Part shown: in pieces, positions 53,423 to 63,841 of the stretch
How positions within the stretch are numbered: position 1 is the first letter of the stretch
Layout: every line of letters starts with the position of its first letter
Source of the DNA: Amycolatopsis sp. CA-126428
GTDB lineage: Bacteria > Actinomycetota > Actinomycetes > Mycobacteriales > Pseudonocardiaceae
Assembly (NCBI RefSeq): GCF_002904335.1
Contig: NZ_PPHF01000034.1
Span: forward strand, 1 to 64,000
DNA: 64,000 nucleotides
Direction: 5' to 3'
Notes under the pieces: generated by a model
What the model was told of the DNA's origin: nothing
Seen by the model: the letters and a program-made list of their open reading frames with translations, nothing else
Database searches by the model: none
Translations under genes and position numbers: made by a program

Positions 53423-53456
53423 CGAAGGCCGCCCCGGTTCGCCGGGGCGGCCTTCG
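53423..53456 (+). terminator. terminator of the rex-hem operon
   Basis: Arms CGAAGGCCGCCCCGG (53423-53437) and CCGGGGCGGCCTTCG (53442-53456), 15-bp perfect stem with a TTCG tetraloop, 12 bp after the hemD stop and 6 bp before the convergent gene end. Serves both directions. Confidence 0.9.
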
Positions 53457-53462
53457 CTCGTT

Positions 53463-54353
53463 TCAGCGGGGGTTGTCTTCGCGCCACTTCAGGTAGTCGG
53501 CGACCGACGCGGCGACGTCGAACCGGGGCTTGAAGCCGGTGTCCTCGGTGAGCCGGGAGATGTCCAGGTACGGGTCCTCGCCCGGGCCGTCGGCGCGGCC
53601 CGGCGGAAGGTCCACCTTCAGGGCCTCCGCGAACTCGCCGTAGGTGAACGGGCGGCCGCTCGAGACGTTGTACGTGTCGTGCCGCAGCTTCTCCGCGGTG
53701 GTGAGCAGGGCGATCGCGCGGCCCGCGTCCGGCGCGTAGCAGACGTCCCCGCCGTCGCCGGCGCGCACTCCGGGCGGCGGTGCTGCCGCGTTGACCAGCC
53801 GGGGGATCGGGCAGAACGGGGAGTCCGGGTCGACCAGCGGGCCCCAGATCGTGCCGATGCGCAGCACCACCGGCTGGACGCCGCTGCCCGCCAGGCCGTG
53901 CGTCGTCAGCGGCTCGACCGCCTTCTTGAACGCGATGATGAGGTGCGGCAGGGCGACCGCCGGGAGGTCCAAGCCTTCGTGCCACGGGATCTCGGGACGG
54001 CCGATGTACACGCCGAGGCTGCTCGCGACCGCGAACCGGCGAACACCCCAGGTGCGGGCCGCGGCCAGGGCGTTGAGCAGGCCGGTCGTGTCCGTGCGGA
54101 AGAACTCGACCGGATCCTCGCCCGGAATGCCGCCGGCGAGGTGGACGATGTCGGTGATCGCGTGCCGCTCGCCGAGGGCGAGGAACGCCTCGCGGTCGGT
54201 CACGTCGAGTCGTTCGACCGCGACCCGGCCTTCGAGGAACGACGGGACTTCACCGCGGCGGTGGGACGTCACGACCACGTCGTGGCCGAGGTCGAGGAGC
54301 GCGCGGGCGGTGTGGGCGCCGATCATGCCCAGCCCGCCGGTGACGAGGATCAT
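53463..54353 (-). CDS. NAD-dependent epimerase/dehydratase-like SDR without the catalytic Tyr
   Basis: A 296-residue extended [23 protein letters not shown] cofactor loop, [10 protein letters not shown] strand 4, [10 protein letters not shown] (catalytic Ser) and a C-terminal [20 protein letters not shown]. Where Y-x-x-x-K is expected the protein reads [14 protein letters not shown]: Lys is present, but the Tyr is Ile or His depending on alignment. So it may bind NAD(H) without typical epimerase/dehydratase chemistry. ATG 54353. It interrupts the hem cluster on the opposite strand together with the AraC gene. Confidence 0.82.
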   Translation of the reverse strand: MILVTGGLGMIGAHTARALLDLGHDVVVTSHRRGEVPSFLEGRVAVERLDVTDREAFLALGERHAITDIVHLAGGIPGEDPVEFFRTDTTGLLNALAAARTWGVRRFAVASSLGVYIGRPEIPWHEGLDLPAVALPHLIIAFKKAVEPLTTHGLAGSGVQPVVLRIGTIWGPLVDPDSPFCPIPRLVNAAAPPPGVRAGDGGDVCYAPDAGRAIALLTTAEKLRHDTYNVSSGRPFTYGEFAEALKVDLPPGRADGPGEDPYLDISRLTEDTGFKPRFDVAASVADYLKWREDNPR

Positions 54354-54362
54354 CGCGCCAGG

Positions 54363-55148
54363 CTAGGGACACCCGGCCGGTGAGTTCTTGAACGAATCAC
54401 GCAGGAACGGCAGGGAGGACGCGGTGTGGTCGTGGCCGCAGGCGCACGCCTCGAGGCTGCCGCCGAGGAGCGCGCGCGGGGTCAGCCCGGTCAGGCGGCG
54501 GCACTCCCGGTTGAGGTGGGCTTGGTCGGCGTACCCGGCGTCGGCGGCGAGGCCGGCCGGGCTGCCGGCGCCCGCCTGGGCCAGCGCGAGGAAGCCCTGG
54601 AACCGCAGTGTCCGCTGGAGGACCTTGGGGCTCACCCCCACCGCCTGCCGGCAGCGGCGGCGCAGCTGGCTGGGGGAGAGCGCGAGGTCCCCGGCCAAGG
54701 TGTCGATGTCGACCGGGTGCCACGGCATCAGCCGCCGCACGGCCTCGGTGACCAGCGGGTCCACGGCCCTCACCGGCAGCAAGGCCTGGATGATTTCGAG
54801 GGCGCGCTCCGGGGAACCTGCCGTGGCCACGGCTTCGGCCAAGCGGCCGTCCGCCAGGTCGACGTGCTGGTCGACCAGGTCGTCGAGGGGCACCGGCAGC
54901 GGCGGCGCGGCCCCCGGCCGGAACCGCACGCCGACGAGGGTCGTGCGCGGCGGGATGATCTCGAGCCGCGCCGCGGTCAGCGGGCCGAGCAGCCGGGGCC
55001 GGCCGCCGGCCGGGAAGTGGAGCTCCATCCCGCCGGTCGGCAGGTGCCGCTGGACGTACGGCGCGTCACCGGTGCGCTGGACCCAGACCGTCCGCACCAG
55101 GCCGGCCAGCACGGGCACGGGGAGGCGTTCGACGTACACCTTTCGCAC
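54363..55148 (-). CDS. AraC family transcriptional regulator
   Basis: A 261-residue regulator. The N-terminal DUF6597-type domain ([36 protein letters not shown]) is followed by a C-terminal Ara[64 protein letters not shown]. It ends with a Cys/His-rich tail (ACACGHDH). GTG 55148. The downstream epimerase-like gene starts 9 bp after its stop, so they likely form an operon. The upstream 78-bp gap is shared with divergent hemB. Confidence 0.87.
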   Translation of the reverse strand: MRKVYVERLPVPVLAGLVRTVWVQRTGDAPYVQRHLPTGGMELHFPAGGRPRLLGPLTAARLEIIPPRTTLVGVRFRPGAAPPLPVPLDDLVDQHVDLADGRLAEAVATAGSPERALEIIQALLPVRAVDPLVTEAVRRLMPWHPVDIDTLAGDLALSPSQLRRRCRQAVGVSPKVLQRTLRFQGFLALAQAGAGSPAGLAADAGYADQAHLNRECRRLTGLTPRALLGGSLEACACGHDHTASSLPFLRDSFKNSPAGCP

Positions 55149-55226
55149 CGAAGCGGTTCCGCGAGAGCGGCGTCAAGCGCACCCTTGCGGAACTGCGGCG
55201 AAAGGAGCGGGAGTAACTTGGTAAGG

Positions 55227-56198
55227 GTGTTCCCCGAGCATCGTCCCCGCAGGCTTCGCACCACCCCGGCCATGCGCAGGCTGGTGGGCGAAACGACGCT
55301 GCGGCCACGCCAGCTGATCCTCCCGATGTTCGTCGCCGAAGGGATCGACGCGCCGCGGCCGATCTCGAGCATGCCCGGCGTCGTCCAGCACACCCGCGAC
55401 ACGCTGCGGAAGGCCGCCGTCGACGCGGTCAACGCCGGCGTCGGCGGGCTGATGCTGTTCGGCATCCCGGCCACGCGCGACGCCGAAGGCTCCGGCGCCG
55501 TCGACGAAAAGGGCATCCTCAACGTGGCCCTGCGCGACCTGCGCCAGGAGCTGGGTGACGCCACCGTGCTGATGGCCGACACCTGCCTCGACGAGTTCAC
55601 CGACCACGGCCACTGCGGTGTCCTGGACGCCGACGGCGGGGTCGACAACGACGCCACGCTGCGGATCTACGCCCAGATGGCCATCGCGCAGGTCGAAGCC
55701 GGGGCGCACGTGCTCGGGCCGAGCGGGATGATGGACGGCCAGATCGGCGTCATCCGCCGGGCGCTCGACGAGGTCGGGCACAAGGAGGCGGCGATCCTCG
55801 CCTACTCCGCGAAGTACGCCAGCGCGTTCTACGGCCCCTTCCGGGAGGCCGTCGACTCGCAGCTCAAGGGCGACCGCAAGACCTACCAGCAGGACCCGGG
55901 CAACGGCCGCGAGGCGCTGCGCGAGATCGAGCTGGACCTCGCCGAGGGCGCGGACATGATCATGGTCAAGCCCGCGCTGGCCTACCTGGACGTCATCAAG
56001 GCGGCCGCGGACATCTCCCCGGTCCCGGTGGCGGCGTACAACATCTCGGGCGAGTACGCGATGGTCGAGTCCGCGGCGGCGAACGGCTGGCTGGACCGCG
56101 AGCGGACGGTTCTCGAAGTGCTGACGTCGATCCGCCGCGCGGGCGCCGACCTGATCCTGAGCTACTGGGCCGCGGAAGCCGCTGCCTGGCTCGACTGA
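55227..56198 (+). CDS. hemB: delta-aminolevulinic acid dehydratase (porphobilinogen synthase)
   Basis: A 323-residue enzyme condensing two 5-aminolevulinates. Active-site lysines appear in [16 protein letters not shown] and [12 protein letters not shown]. The metal-site segment reads [18 protein letters not shown]: two of the three zinc cysteines of the animal/yeast type are kept and one is Asp, an intermediate between Zn and Mg types. GTG 55227 is used; TTG 55218, better spaced from AAGGAG, is possible. It is separated from hemC-hemD by two minus-strand genes. Confidence 0.95.
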   Translation: MFPEHRPRRLRTTPAMRRLVGETTLRPRQLILPMFVAEGIDAPRPISSMPGVVQHTRDTLRKAAVDAVNAGVGGLMLFGIPATRDAEGSGAVDEKGILNVALRDLRQELGDATVLMADTCLDEFTDHGHCGVLDADGGVDNDATLRIYAQMAIAQVEAGAHVLGPSGMMDGQIGVIRRALDEVGHKEAAILAYSAKYASAFYGPFREAVDSQLKGDRKTYQQDPGNGREALREIELDLAEGADMIMVKPALAYLDVIKAAADISPVPVAAYNISGEYAMVESAAANGWLDRERTVLEVLTSIRRAGADLILSYWAAEAAAWLD

Positions 56199-56215
56199 CC
56201 CGTTAGAGTCCACGC

Positions 56216-56752
56216 GTGGAAGACAAAGAGGACCTCACGGGTCTGACCGACGACGAACGGCGCAAGCTCGGCCGGTCGCCCGACCCGGTGCTCCCCGGCG
56301 AGCGGGCCCCGAAGGCGGCACCCCCGCGTCCGGTGGCCGTGTCGTTCTGGCTGTGGCTGGCCGGCGGCGTCGTGCTGATCCTGGGGTACGTCCAGCTGAT
56401 GGCCGGCAAGTCCGCGGTCATCGACCGGTACGTCAAGGGGACGACCGACCCGAAGATCACGCCGCAGATGATCGCGGACGGCGTCACGGCGATGCTGTGG
56501 TTCCTCCTCGCCGGATCGGTCGTGTTCACCCTGCTGTTCCTGCTTTTCGCGTACAAGGCCCGCGAAGGCACCCGCTCGGCCCGGACGGTGCTGACCGTGC
56601 TGCCGATCGTGATGGTGCTGCTGATCTTCACCTTCGCGCCGGTGCTCAGCTACCTGACGCTGGTCGCGGTGCTGCTGTTCGTGATCGCGCTGGTGCTGCT
56701 GTACCTGCCTTCGGTGAGCGGCTACTTCCCCAAGGTCGGCAAGAAGCTGTGA
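56216..56752 (+). CDS. membrane protein of unknown function (Rv0513-like position)
   Basis: A 178-residue protein. A charged N-terminus (MEDKEDLTGLTDDERRKLGR) leads to four membrane helices: SFWLWLAGGVVLILGYVQLM, ~90-110, ~122-140 and YLTLVAVLLFVIALVLLYLP. An extracellular loop between the first two helices carries the charged GTTDPKITPQ. GTG 56216, 17 bp after the hemB stop, and GTGA overlap with the next gene; a hemB operon partner. Similar small membrane proteins follow hemB in related actinomycetes, but the role is unknown. Confidence 0.78.
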   Translation: MEDKEDLTGLTDDERRKLGRSPDPVLPGERAPKAAPPRPVAVSFWLWLAGGVVLILGYVQLMAGKSAVIDRYVKGTTDPKITPQMIADGVTAMLWFLLAGSVVFTLLFLLFAYKAREGTRSARTVLTVLPIVMVLLIFTFAPVLSYLTLVAVLLFVIALVLLYLPSVSGYFPKVGKKL

Positions 56753-57195
56753 GCGACCGGTTCTACGCCGAGTCCGGCGTGAGCTGGGCGGCGATCGGGT
56801 GGGGCCCGGCGTTCGCGCTGGTGGGCGCGCTGGCGGAGCTCGTCACCGGCGGCCCGGTGCACGTGGTGGGCTGGCTGATGGTCGGGTTCGCGCTGGCCGT
56901 CATCACGATGCCGTGGGTGTACGCGCGCCGCCGGTTCCTGTCCCTCGAGGTGACGACCGAGCAGCTGCGGCAGGGCCGGGAGAAGGTGCCGGCCGCGCAA
57001 CTGGCTTCGGTCACCGACGTCGGGACGCCGGTCGGCGCGCGCGTGCTGGGCGGGGGCTGGTCGGTGCCGCGCAAGTACGACTCGCTGCCGGTGCGGCTGG
57101 CCGACGGCACGGTCGTGCTGGCGTGGGCGAAGGACGTCGAGGCCCTCCAGGACGCGCTGGACCGGCTCGTCCGGGCGACGCCGCGCGAAGCATGA
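56749..57195 (+). CDS. membrane-anchored small protein of unknown function
   Basis: A 148-residue protein with two membrane helices (AAIGWGPAFALVGALAELVT; HVVGWLMVGFALAVITMPWV) and a cytosolic beta-rich C-terminal half (LSLEVTTEQLRQGREKVPAA; VLGGGWSVPRKYDSLPVRLA) that looks like a PH-type (DUF3093-like) fold. GTG 56749 overlaps the preceding stop, so the pair is co-translated. No function assigned. Confidence 0.77.
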   Translation: MSDRFYAESGVSWAAIGWGPAFALVGALAELVTGGPVHVVGWLMVGFALAVITMPWVYARRRFLSLEVTTEQLRQGREKVPAAQLASVTDVGTPVGARVLGGGWSVPRKYDSLPVRLADGTVVLAWAKDVEALQDALDRLVRATPREA

Positions 57196-57208
57196 GAAAA
57201 TCCCCGGT

Positions 57209-57547
57209 GTGATCGACCTTCCGCAGCCCACCGGGGCCGAGCTCTGGCCGCCGGAAGAACCCGGCCCGCGTGCGCGGCTGCACAAGCCCTGGCGGACGTT
57301 CGTCGCCGCCGTGGAAGTCGTGCTCGCCGTCGTCGCCGGCTGGGCCGCCTACGCGTGCTGGCACAGCAGCGTCGCCACCGTCGTCACCCGGACCGAGGAC
57401 GGCGCCGTGCTCGAGTCGCACCGGTACTTCGGCGGGCTGCTCGCCGCCGCCATCGGGCTCGGGACCGTGGCCGCGCTGCTGCTGGTCGACGCGGTGCGTC
57501 AGCTGGCGCTCGCCATCCGTGCGCGGAGCGCCAAGACCAAGGCCTGA
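57209..57547 (+). CDS. small membrane protein of unknown function
   Basis: A 112-residue protein with two predicted membrane helices (FVAAVEVVLAVVAGWAAYAC; YFGGLLAAAIGLGTVAALLL) joined by an extracellular loop, and a basic C-terminal tail (RARSAKTKA). GTG 57209, 13 bp after the previous stop: third small membrane protein in a row behind hemB. Corresponds in position to Rv0514. No homologous function recognised. Confidence 0.75.
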   Translation: MIDLPQPTGAELWPPEEPGPRARLHKPWRTFVAAVEVVLAVVAGWAAYACWHSSVATVVTRTEDGAVLESHRYFGGLLAAAIGLGTVAALLLVDAVRQLALAIRARSAKTKA

Positions 57548-57609
57548 TACACAGCTCGCGCACAGGAAACGAACAGTCTCCTGCTAAGCGGCGGCACCAA
57601 GGTTGCCGC

Positions 57610-58907
57610 ATGACGCGCGTGCGTGCCTCGAAGGCATGGGTGATCAACGGAGCCCTCGTTGTCCTGCTGGCCGGGGCCGGATTCGGGATATACCAGGCAT
57701 TCAGCCCCGGACCGAGCTCGGCGCAGACCCAGTCGCGCAGCACCCCGGTCCGCCGGGCGACGGTCACCGAGACCGTCTCCGCCGCCGGGACCCTCGCCAG
57801 CAGCTACACCGGCGCGGCGAACTTCGCGACGGCCGGCAAGGTCACCTCGATCGACGTCAAGGTCGGTGACGTCGTCAGCACCGGGCAGAAGCTCGCCACC
57901 GTCGACAGCACCCAGGCGGCGAAGCAGCTTCAAGTCGCGAAGGCGAACCTCGCCGTCGCCCAGAACGCCCTCAACACCGCCGAGACGGCCGAAAACACCC
58001 CGGCCACCGGGCAGAACAGCCAAAACAGCCAGAACAGCGCCCAGGCCGCGGCCAACAACGTCACCTCGGCGCAGGCGAAGCTCGACCAGGCCCAGCTCGA
58101 CGTCCAGACCGCGCAGCAGACGCTCGACAACACGACGCTCTACGCGCCCGGCGCCGGCACGGTCACCGCGATCAACGGCGCGGTCGGGCAGCAGTCCTCC
58201 AGCGGCTCCTCGGCCACGAGCCAGTCTTCGAGCAGCGGCAGCGGCCAAGGCGGCCAGGGCTCGTCGTCGAATTCCGGCGCCGCCGCATCGAGCAGCAGCA
58301 GCAGCTCCGGGTTCATCACCATCACGAACCTGACCGGCCTGGTCGTCAACACCTCGGTCGCGGAGATCGACGTCAGCAAGGTCAAGACCGGGCAGAAGGC
58401 CACCGTGACGCTCAACGCGCTGCCGGACAAGCCGGTCCAGGCCACCGTGTCGAGCATCAACCTGACCCCGACCACCAGCGGCAGCGTCGTCTCCTACGGC
58501 GCGCAGCTGGCCCTGACCAGCCCGCCGGACGGGCTGCGGCCCGGCCAGTCGGCGAGCGTCGTGATCACCGTCGCCGAGGCGGACAACGCGCTGAGCGTGC
58601 CGGCCGCGGCGGTGCAGACCGTCGGCAGCACCAACCTCGTCACCGTGCAGGAAAACGGGCAGAACGCCACCCGCCAGGTGCAGGTCGGGCTGCGCGGCGA
58701 GTCGACGGTCCAGATCACCTCCGGGGTGACCGAAGGCGAGAACGTCGTGCTCACCGGGACGGCCTCCACCGGGACCACCGGCGGCACCGGGCGCACCGGC
58801 GGCACGGGCGGCACCGGTGGCTTCCCCGGCGGCGGGACCGGTGGGTTCCCGGGCGGCGGCCAGCGCGGCACCGGCACCGGCACCGGCGGCGGCTTCGGCG
58901 GACGCGG

Positions 58908-58911
<4 letters not shown>
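57610..58911 (+). CDS. MacA/HlyD-type periplasmic adaptor (efflux RND-like) subunit
   Basis: A 433-residue single-pass membrane protein (helix WVINGALVVLLAGAGFGIYQ). Lipoyl-like half GKVTSIDVKVGDVVSTGQKL, a short coiled-coil hairpin with low-complexity NSQNSQNSAQ (~135-175), the second lipoyl half TLYAPGAGTVTAINGAVGQQ, a Ser/Gly insertion (~197-235), beta-barrel VAEIDVSKVKTGQKATVTLN and membrane-proximal part. The C-terminal 45 residues are a Gly/Thr-rich tail. It stabilises a MacB-type ABC exporter; ATGA overlap with the ATPase gene supports this. The ATG at 57610 sits behind a weak site. Confidence 0.89.
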
Positions 58912-59608
<697 letters not shown>

Positions 59609-59612
<4 letters not shown>

Positions 59613-60814
59613 ACCTCCTCGAAATCCTGCGGTTCGCCGTGCGCGGGCTCACCGCGAACAAGCTGCGCTCGGCCCTCACCACGCTCGGCATCACCATCGG
59701 TGTCGCCGCGGTGATCCTGCTGGTCGCGGTCGGCAACGGCGCGTCGGCGGCCATCGCGGCCAGCATCCAGGGCCTCGGCACCAACGTCGTCAACGTCTCC
59801 CCGGCCCGCGGCGGCGGCCAGGGCGCGGCGGCGCGGCCGCTGACCGTCCAGGACGCGCACGCGCTCGTCGACCCGGTCGGCGCCCCGGACGTCAAGGCCG
59901 CTTCGCCGGTGGTCAACACGACGGCGACCGCGACCTACGGGCAGACGTCCTACGACATCTCCAGCGTCGCCGGCACCGAACCCGCGTACTTCACCACGAC
60001 CAACCGCGAACTCGCCCAGGGGCAGCTGTTCACGAGCGAGGACGTCACGGCCGCGCGGAAGGTCGTCGTGCTCGGCCCGACGACCGCGGCGTCGATCTTC
60101 GGCACCACCACGGACGCGGTCGGCAAGAACGTGTTGCTGAACAGCATCCAGTTCACCGTGATCGGCGTGCTGCAGGCCAAGGGCAGCACCGGGCTGCAGA
60201 ACGCCGACGACGTCGCCATCGCGCCGATTTCGGCGGTCCAGAACTCCCTCGCCGGCTACGGCAGCCTCAGCCAGATCGCCGTCCAGGCCACCAGCGCCGA
60301 CGCCGTCTCGCTGGCCCAGTCCGAGATCACCGCGATCCTCAACGCCCGCCACGGCGTCCGGCTCGGCGGCACCCCGGACTACCAGATCCAGAACTCCGAG
60401 CAGCTCCTGGCGACCCGGACGTCGGCGACCGAGACGTTCACCGTGCTGCTGGGGGCGGTCGCGGCGATCTCCCTGCTGGTCGGCGGGATCGGCGTCACCA
60501 ACATCATGCTCGTCACGGTCACCGAGCGGATCCGCGAAATCGGCATCCGCAAGGCCATCGGCGCCCCGCGCTCGGCCATCCTCGGCCAGTTCCTCGCCGA
60601 AGCGACCATGCTCAGCCTGTTCGGCGGCCTGCTCGGCGTCGCGATCGGGGTGATCGGCAGCCGGTTCACCATCTCCGGGATCAAACCCGTCGTGGTGCCC
60701 TCGTCGATCCTGCTCGCCTTCGCGGTCTCCGCCCTGATCGGGCTGTTCTTCGGCAGCTTCCCGGCGAACCGGGCCGCCAAGCTCCGGCCCATCGATGCGT
60801 TGCGTCACGAATAA
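59609..60814 (+). CDS. MacB-type ABC transporter permease
   Basis: A 401-residue permease with four membrane helices: one at 15-40 (SALTTLGITIGVAAVILLVA), a large extracellular MacB_PCD domain (~45-270), then three C-terminal helices of the FtsX domain (LGAVAAISLLVGGIGVTNIM; ...ATMLSLFGGLLGVAIGVIG; ILLAFAVSALIGLFFGSFPA). RIREIGIRKAIGAPRSAILG is the cytosolic coupling helix signature. MacB-class transporters work by mechanotransmission and export lipoproteins, peptides or heme-like compounds. Its placement between hemB and hemL is notable. Confidence 0.94.
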
Positions 60815-60825
60815 GGAGTCCCCGC

Positions 60826-61383
60826 ATGTCTTCCTCCACCCAGACGCCGCCCGTCCCGGGTGACGAGCCGACGGCGATCCTGCCCGCCGTCGAGCCGACC
60901 GCGGAGCAGATCGTCGCCAGCCCGGCCGTCGACGGCGACCTGAACGCCGAAATGCGCCGGGCCGCGAAGCCGTTTTCCCGCACCACGCTGGTGCTCGCCG
61001 GGCTGGTCGCCTTCGCGATCGCGTTCGGTGGCGGCGCCTGGACGCACGCCGCGTTCGGCTCCTCGACCCCGTCGACGCCCGGCCGTCCGGCGGGTGGCAC
61101 CCAAGGTGGCCAGCAAGCCGGCACCGGCCAGCAGGGCGGCGGGTTCCGCGGCGGCCGTGGCACCACCGGCACGATCGACCACGTCGACGGCACCACTGTC
61201 TACGTCAAGACCGCGCAGGGCGACGACGTCAAGGTGTCCACATCGGACTCGACCACGGTCGGGGTGACCCAGCAGGGCAAGCTGGCGGACCTGAAGCCGG
61301 GCGCGACGGTCGTCGTCCAGGGCCAGGCCGGCAGCGACGGGACGGTGGCCGCGCAGACCATCACCCAGCAGGCGGCGCGCTAG
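60826..61383 (+). CDS. DUF5666 domain membrane protein
   Basis: A 185-residue protein: cytosolic acidic N-terminus (~1-50), one membrane helix ([20 protein letters not shown]), a Gly/Gln linker, and an extracellular DUF5666 beta domain ([60 protein letters not shown]). Preceded by AAGGAG and 11 bp after the permease stop, so the last gene of the exporter operon. Its stop overlaps convergent tspO by four bases. Possibly an extracellular accessory of the MacAB-like pump. Confidence 0.85.
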   Translation: MSSSTQTPPVPGDEPTAILPAVEPTAEQIVASPAVDGDLNAEMRRAAKPFSRTTLVLAGLVAFAIAFGGGAWTHAAFGSSTPSTPGRPAGGTQGGQQAGTGQQGGGFRGGRGTTGTIDHVDGTTVYVKTAQGDDVKVSTSDSTTVGVTQQGKLADLKPGATVVVQGQAGSDGTVAAQTITQQAAR

Positions 61384-61856
61384 TTGAGGACGATGATCGC
61401 GGTGTTGAGCGCCGTCGCGTAGAGGATCCAGGCGAGGTAGGGCACCAGGAGCGCGGCGGCGGCCTTCGACCGGCGGCCGAACAGGACGATCGTCACGACC
61501 ACCACGACGTCCAGCAGCACGATGTCGGCCAGGGCGAGCCCGGCCGCGCCGCCCTCGAAGAACAGCGGGGTCCAGAGCAGGTTGAACAGCAGGCCGATGC
61601 CGTACGCGGCGAACCCGCGCGTCTCGCCGTCGGTCCGCCAGTACAGCCAGCCCGCCACCGCGATGGTGACGTACAGCACCGTCCACACCGGACCGAACAG
61701 GGCGGCGGGCGGTGCCCACGCCGGCTGCTCGAGCCGCGCGTAGACCGCCCTCGCGTTCGCCGCGGCCAGGCCGCCGACCACGGCCACCACGGCGACGACG
61801 CCCAGGAACCCGGCCAGCACGAGCCACGGGTTGCGGTGCGGGGCGCGTTCGGTCAC
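61380..61856 (-). CDS. tspO: TspO/MBR family protein (tryptophan-rich sensory protein)
   Basis: A 158-residue membrane protein with five helices. Family residues are present: [20 protein letters not shown] (P-x-W-x-P-P/W motif and F-G-P-V-W-T), [37 protein letters not shown] (L-N-x-x-W-x-P-L-F-F) and [17 protein letters not shown]. TspO proteins bind porphyrins and may degrade or sense them. GTG 61856 has GGAGGGG upstream. The gene is next to hemL on the opposite strand and converges with the exporter operon, consistent with tetrapyrrole handling. Confidence 0.93.
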   Translation of the reverse strand: MTERAPHRNPWLVLAGFLGVVAVVAVVGGLAAANARAVYARLEQPAWAPPAALFGPVWTVLYVTIAVAGWLYWRTDGETRGFAAYGIGLLFNLLWTPLFFEGGAAGLALADIVLLDVVVVVTIVLFGRRSKAAAALLVPYLAWILYATALNTAIIVLN

Positions 61857-61916
61857 CGGCTGTTCCCCTCCCGGGCGGCTGCCCGCCATCCTAAGCGGGT
61901 TTGCCACACTGGGTGG

Positions 61917-63218
61917 GTGAGCACTGGAACCGAGCAGTCCAAGGCATGGTTCGACCGCGCGAAGACGGCCATCCCGGGCGGGGTGAATTCGCCGGTGCGG
62001 GCGTTCAACTCGGTCGGCGGCACGCCGCGGTTCATGGTCCGCGGCGAGGGCCCGCACCTGTGGGACGCCGACGGCAACCGCTACGTCGACCTGGTGTCGT
62101 CCTGGGGCCCGATGATCCTGGGGCACGCGCACCCGGCGGTCGTCGAGGCGGCGCGCCGGGCGGCGACGTCCGGGCTCTCCTTCGGCACCCCGACCATCGG
62201 CGAGGTCGAACTGGCGGAGGAGCTCATCGGCCGGGTCGAGCCGGTCGAGCAGGTCCGCCTGGTCAACTCGGGGACCGAGGCCACGATGAGCGCGATCCGG
62301 CTGGCCAGGGGGTTCACCGGCCGGTCGAAGATCGTGAAGTTCGCCGGCTGTTACCACGGTCACGTCGACGCGCTGCTCGCGCAGGCCGGCTCCGGCGTCG
62401 CGACGCTCGGGCTGCCGACCTCGCCGGGTGTCACCGGGGCCCAGGCCGCGGACACGCTGGTGCTGCCCTACAACGACCTCGACGCGGTCCGGAAATCCTT
62501 TGTGGACAACCCGGGCGAGATCGCCGCGGTGATCACCGAGGCGGCGGCCGGGAACATGGGCGCGGTCGCGCCGGACGACGGCTTCAACGCCGGATTGCGC
62601 GAGATCGCCCACGAGCACGGCGCGCTGCTGATCATGGACGAGGTGATGACCGGGTTCCGCGTCTCGCACGCGGGCTGGTTCGGCCTCGAAGGCGTGGCCG
62701 GCGACCTCTACACGTTCGGCAAGGTGATGTCCGGCGGGCTGCCGGCGGCGGCCTTCGGCGGCCGCGCCGACGTGATGGCCAAGCTCGCCCCGGGCGGCCC
62801 GGTCTACCAGGCCGGGACGCTCTCCGGGAACCCCGTCGCGGTGGCCACGGGCCTGGCGACGCTGCGCGCGGCCGACCACGCCGTGTACGCGGCGCTCGAC
62901 GCCAACGCGAAGCGCCTCGGCAACCTCTTCCACGCCGCGCTCCTCGAAGCGGGGGTCGCGCACAACGTCCAGTACGCGGGCAACCTGGTGAGCGTGTTCT
63001 TCGGTGAGACGCCGGTCCGCGACTACGCCGGCGCGCAGGCGTCCGAGACGTGGCGCTTCCCGCCGTTCTTCCACGCGTTGCTCGACGGAGGCGTGTACGC
63101 GCCCCCGAGCGCGTACGAGGCGTGGTTCGTCAACGCGGCCATGGACGACGAAGCGTTCTCCGTGATCGAAGCGGCGCTGCCCGCGGCGGCGCGCGCGGCG
63201 GCCGGGGCCGTCCAGTGA
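61917..63218 (+). CDS. hemL: glutamate-1-semialdehyde 2,1-aminomutase
   Basis: A 433-residue PLP enzyme converting glutamate-1-semialdehyde to 5-aminolevulinate, directly after HemA in the pathway. Motifs: [15 protein letters not shown] (substrate loop), [42 protein letters not shown] (PLP Asp) and [15 protein letters not shown] with the Schiff-base Lys. GTG 61917 was chosen since it begins the family N-terminus ([15 protein letters not shown]). Its stop overlaps the phosphatase start (GTGA). Confidence 0.96.
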   Translation: MSTGTEQSKAWFDRAKTAIPGGVNSPVRAFNSVGGTPRFMVRGEGPHLWDADGNRYVDLVSSWGPMILGHAHPAVVEAARRAATSGLSFGTPTIGEVELAEELIGRVEPVEQVRLVNSGTEATMSAIRLARGFTGRSKIVKFAGCYHGHVDALLAQAGSGVATLGLPTSPGVTGAQAADTLVLPYNDLDAVRKSFVDNPGEIAAVITEAAAGNMGAVAPDDGFNAGLREIAHEHGALLIMDEVMTGFRVSHAGWFGLEGVAGDLYTFGKVMSGGLPAAAFGGRADVMAKLAPGGPVYQAGTLSGNPVAVATGLATLRAADHAVYAALDANAKRLGNLFHAALLEAGVAHNVQYAGNLVSVFFGETPVRDYAGAQASETWRFPPFFHALLDGGVYAPPSAYEAWFVNAAMDDEAFSVIEAALPAAARAAAGAVQ

Positions 63219-63841
63219 CCACCGTCGTCCACATGCTTCGGCACGGCGAAGTGCACAACCCGTCGAAGATCCTGTACGGCCGGCTGCCCGGCTACCGGCT
63301 CTCGGAGCGCGGGCAGCGGCAGGCGCTGACGGTCGCCGAAGCCATTGCCGCCCACGACCTCGTGCACGTCGTCGCCTCGCCGCTGCAGCGGGCGCAGGAG
63401 ACGGCGGCCCCGATCGCCGCCGCGCACCGGCTCGACATCGCGACCGACGAGGGCCTGATCGAGGCGGGCAACCAGTTCGAGGGCCTGCACGTGGCGGTCG
63501 GCGACGGCGCGCTGCGGGAGCCCAAGCACTGGCCGAAGCTGGTGAACCCGTTCAAGCCGTCGTGGGGCGAGCCCTACCTCGAGATCGCCCACCGGATGCT
63601 CGGCGCGGTCCACCGCGCCCGCGAGGCGGCTCTTGGTCACGAGGCCCTGTGCGTCTCGCACCAGCTGCCGATCTGGACGCTGCGGCGGTTCCTCGAGGGC
63701 AAGCGCCTGTGGCACGACCCCCGGCGCCGCCAGTGCTCGCTGGCGTCCCTGACGTCGCTGGTGTTCGACGGCGACGAGCTGCGCGAGATCGTCTACAGCG
63801 AGCCGGCGGGCACGACCGACCCGAAGGTGACCGGGGCATGA
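63215..63841 (+). CDS. histidine phosphatase family protein (Rv0525-like)
   Basis: A 208-residue histidine phosphatase: [20 protein letters not shown] (phospho-His in RHG), [24 protein letters not shown] and [16 protein letters not shown] (second His in a Q-L variant where many have S-H-G). Located after hemL and coupled by GTGA overlap, and its stop overlaps the next ATG. In mycobacteria the same gene lies between hemL and the cytochrome c biogenesis genes. Substrate unknown. Confidence 0.9.
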   Translation: MTTVVHMLRHGEVHNPSKILYGRLPGYRLSERGQRQALTVAEAIAAHDLVHVVASPLQRAQETAAPIAAAHRLDIATDEGLIEAGNQFEGLHVAVGDGALREPKHWPKLVNPFKPSWGEPYLEIAHRMLGAVHRAREAALGHEALCVSHQLPIWTLRRFLEGKRLWHDPRRRQCSLASLTSLVFDGDELREIVYSEPAGTTDPKVTGA

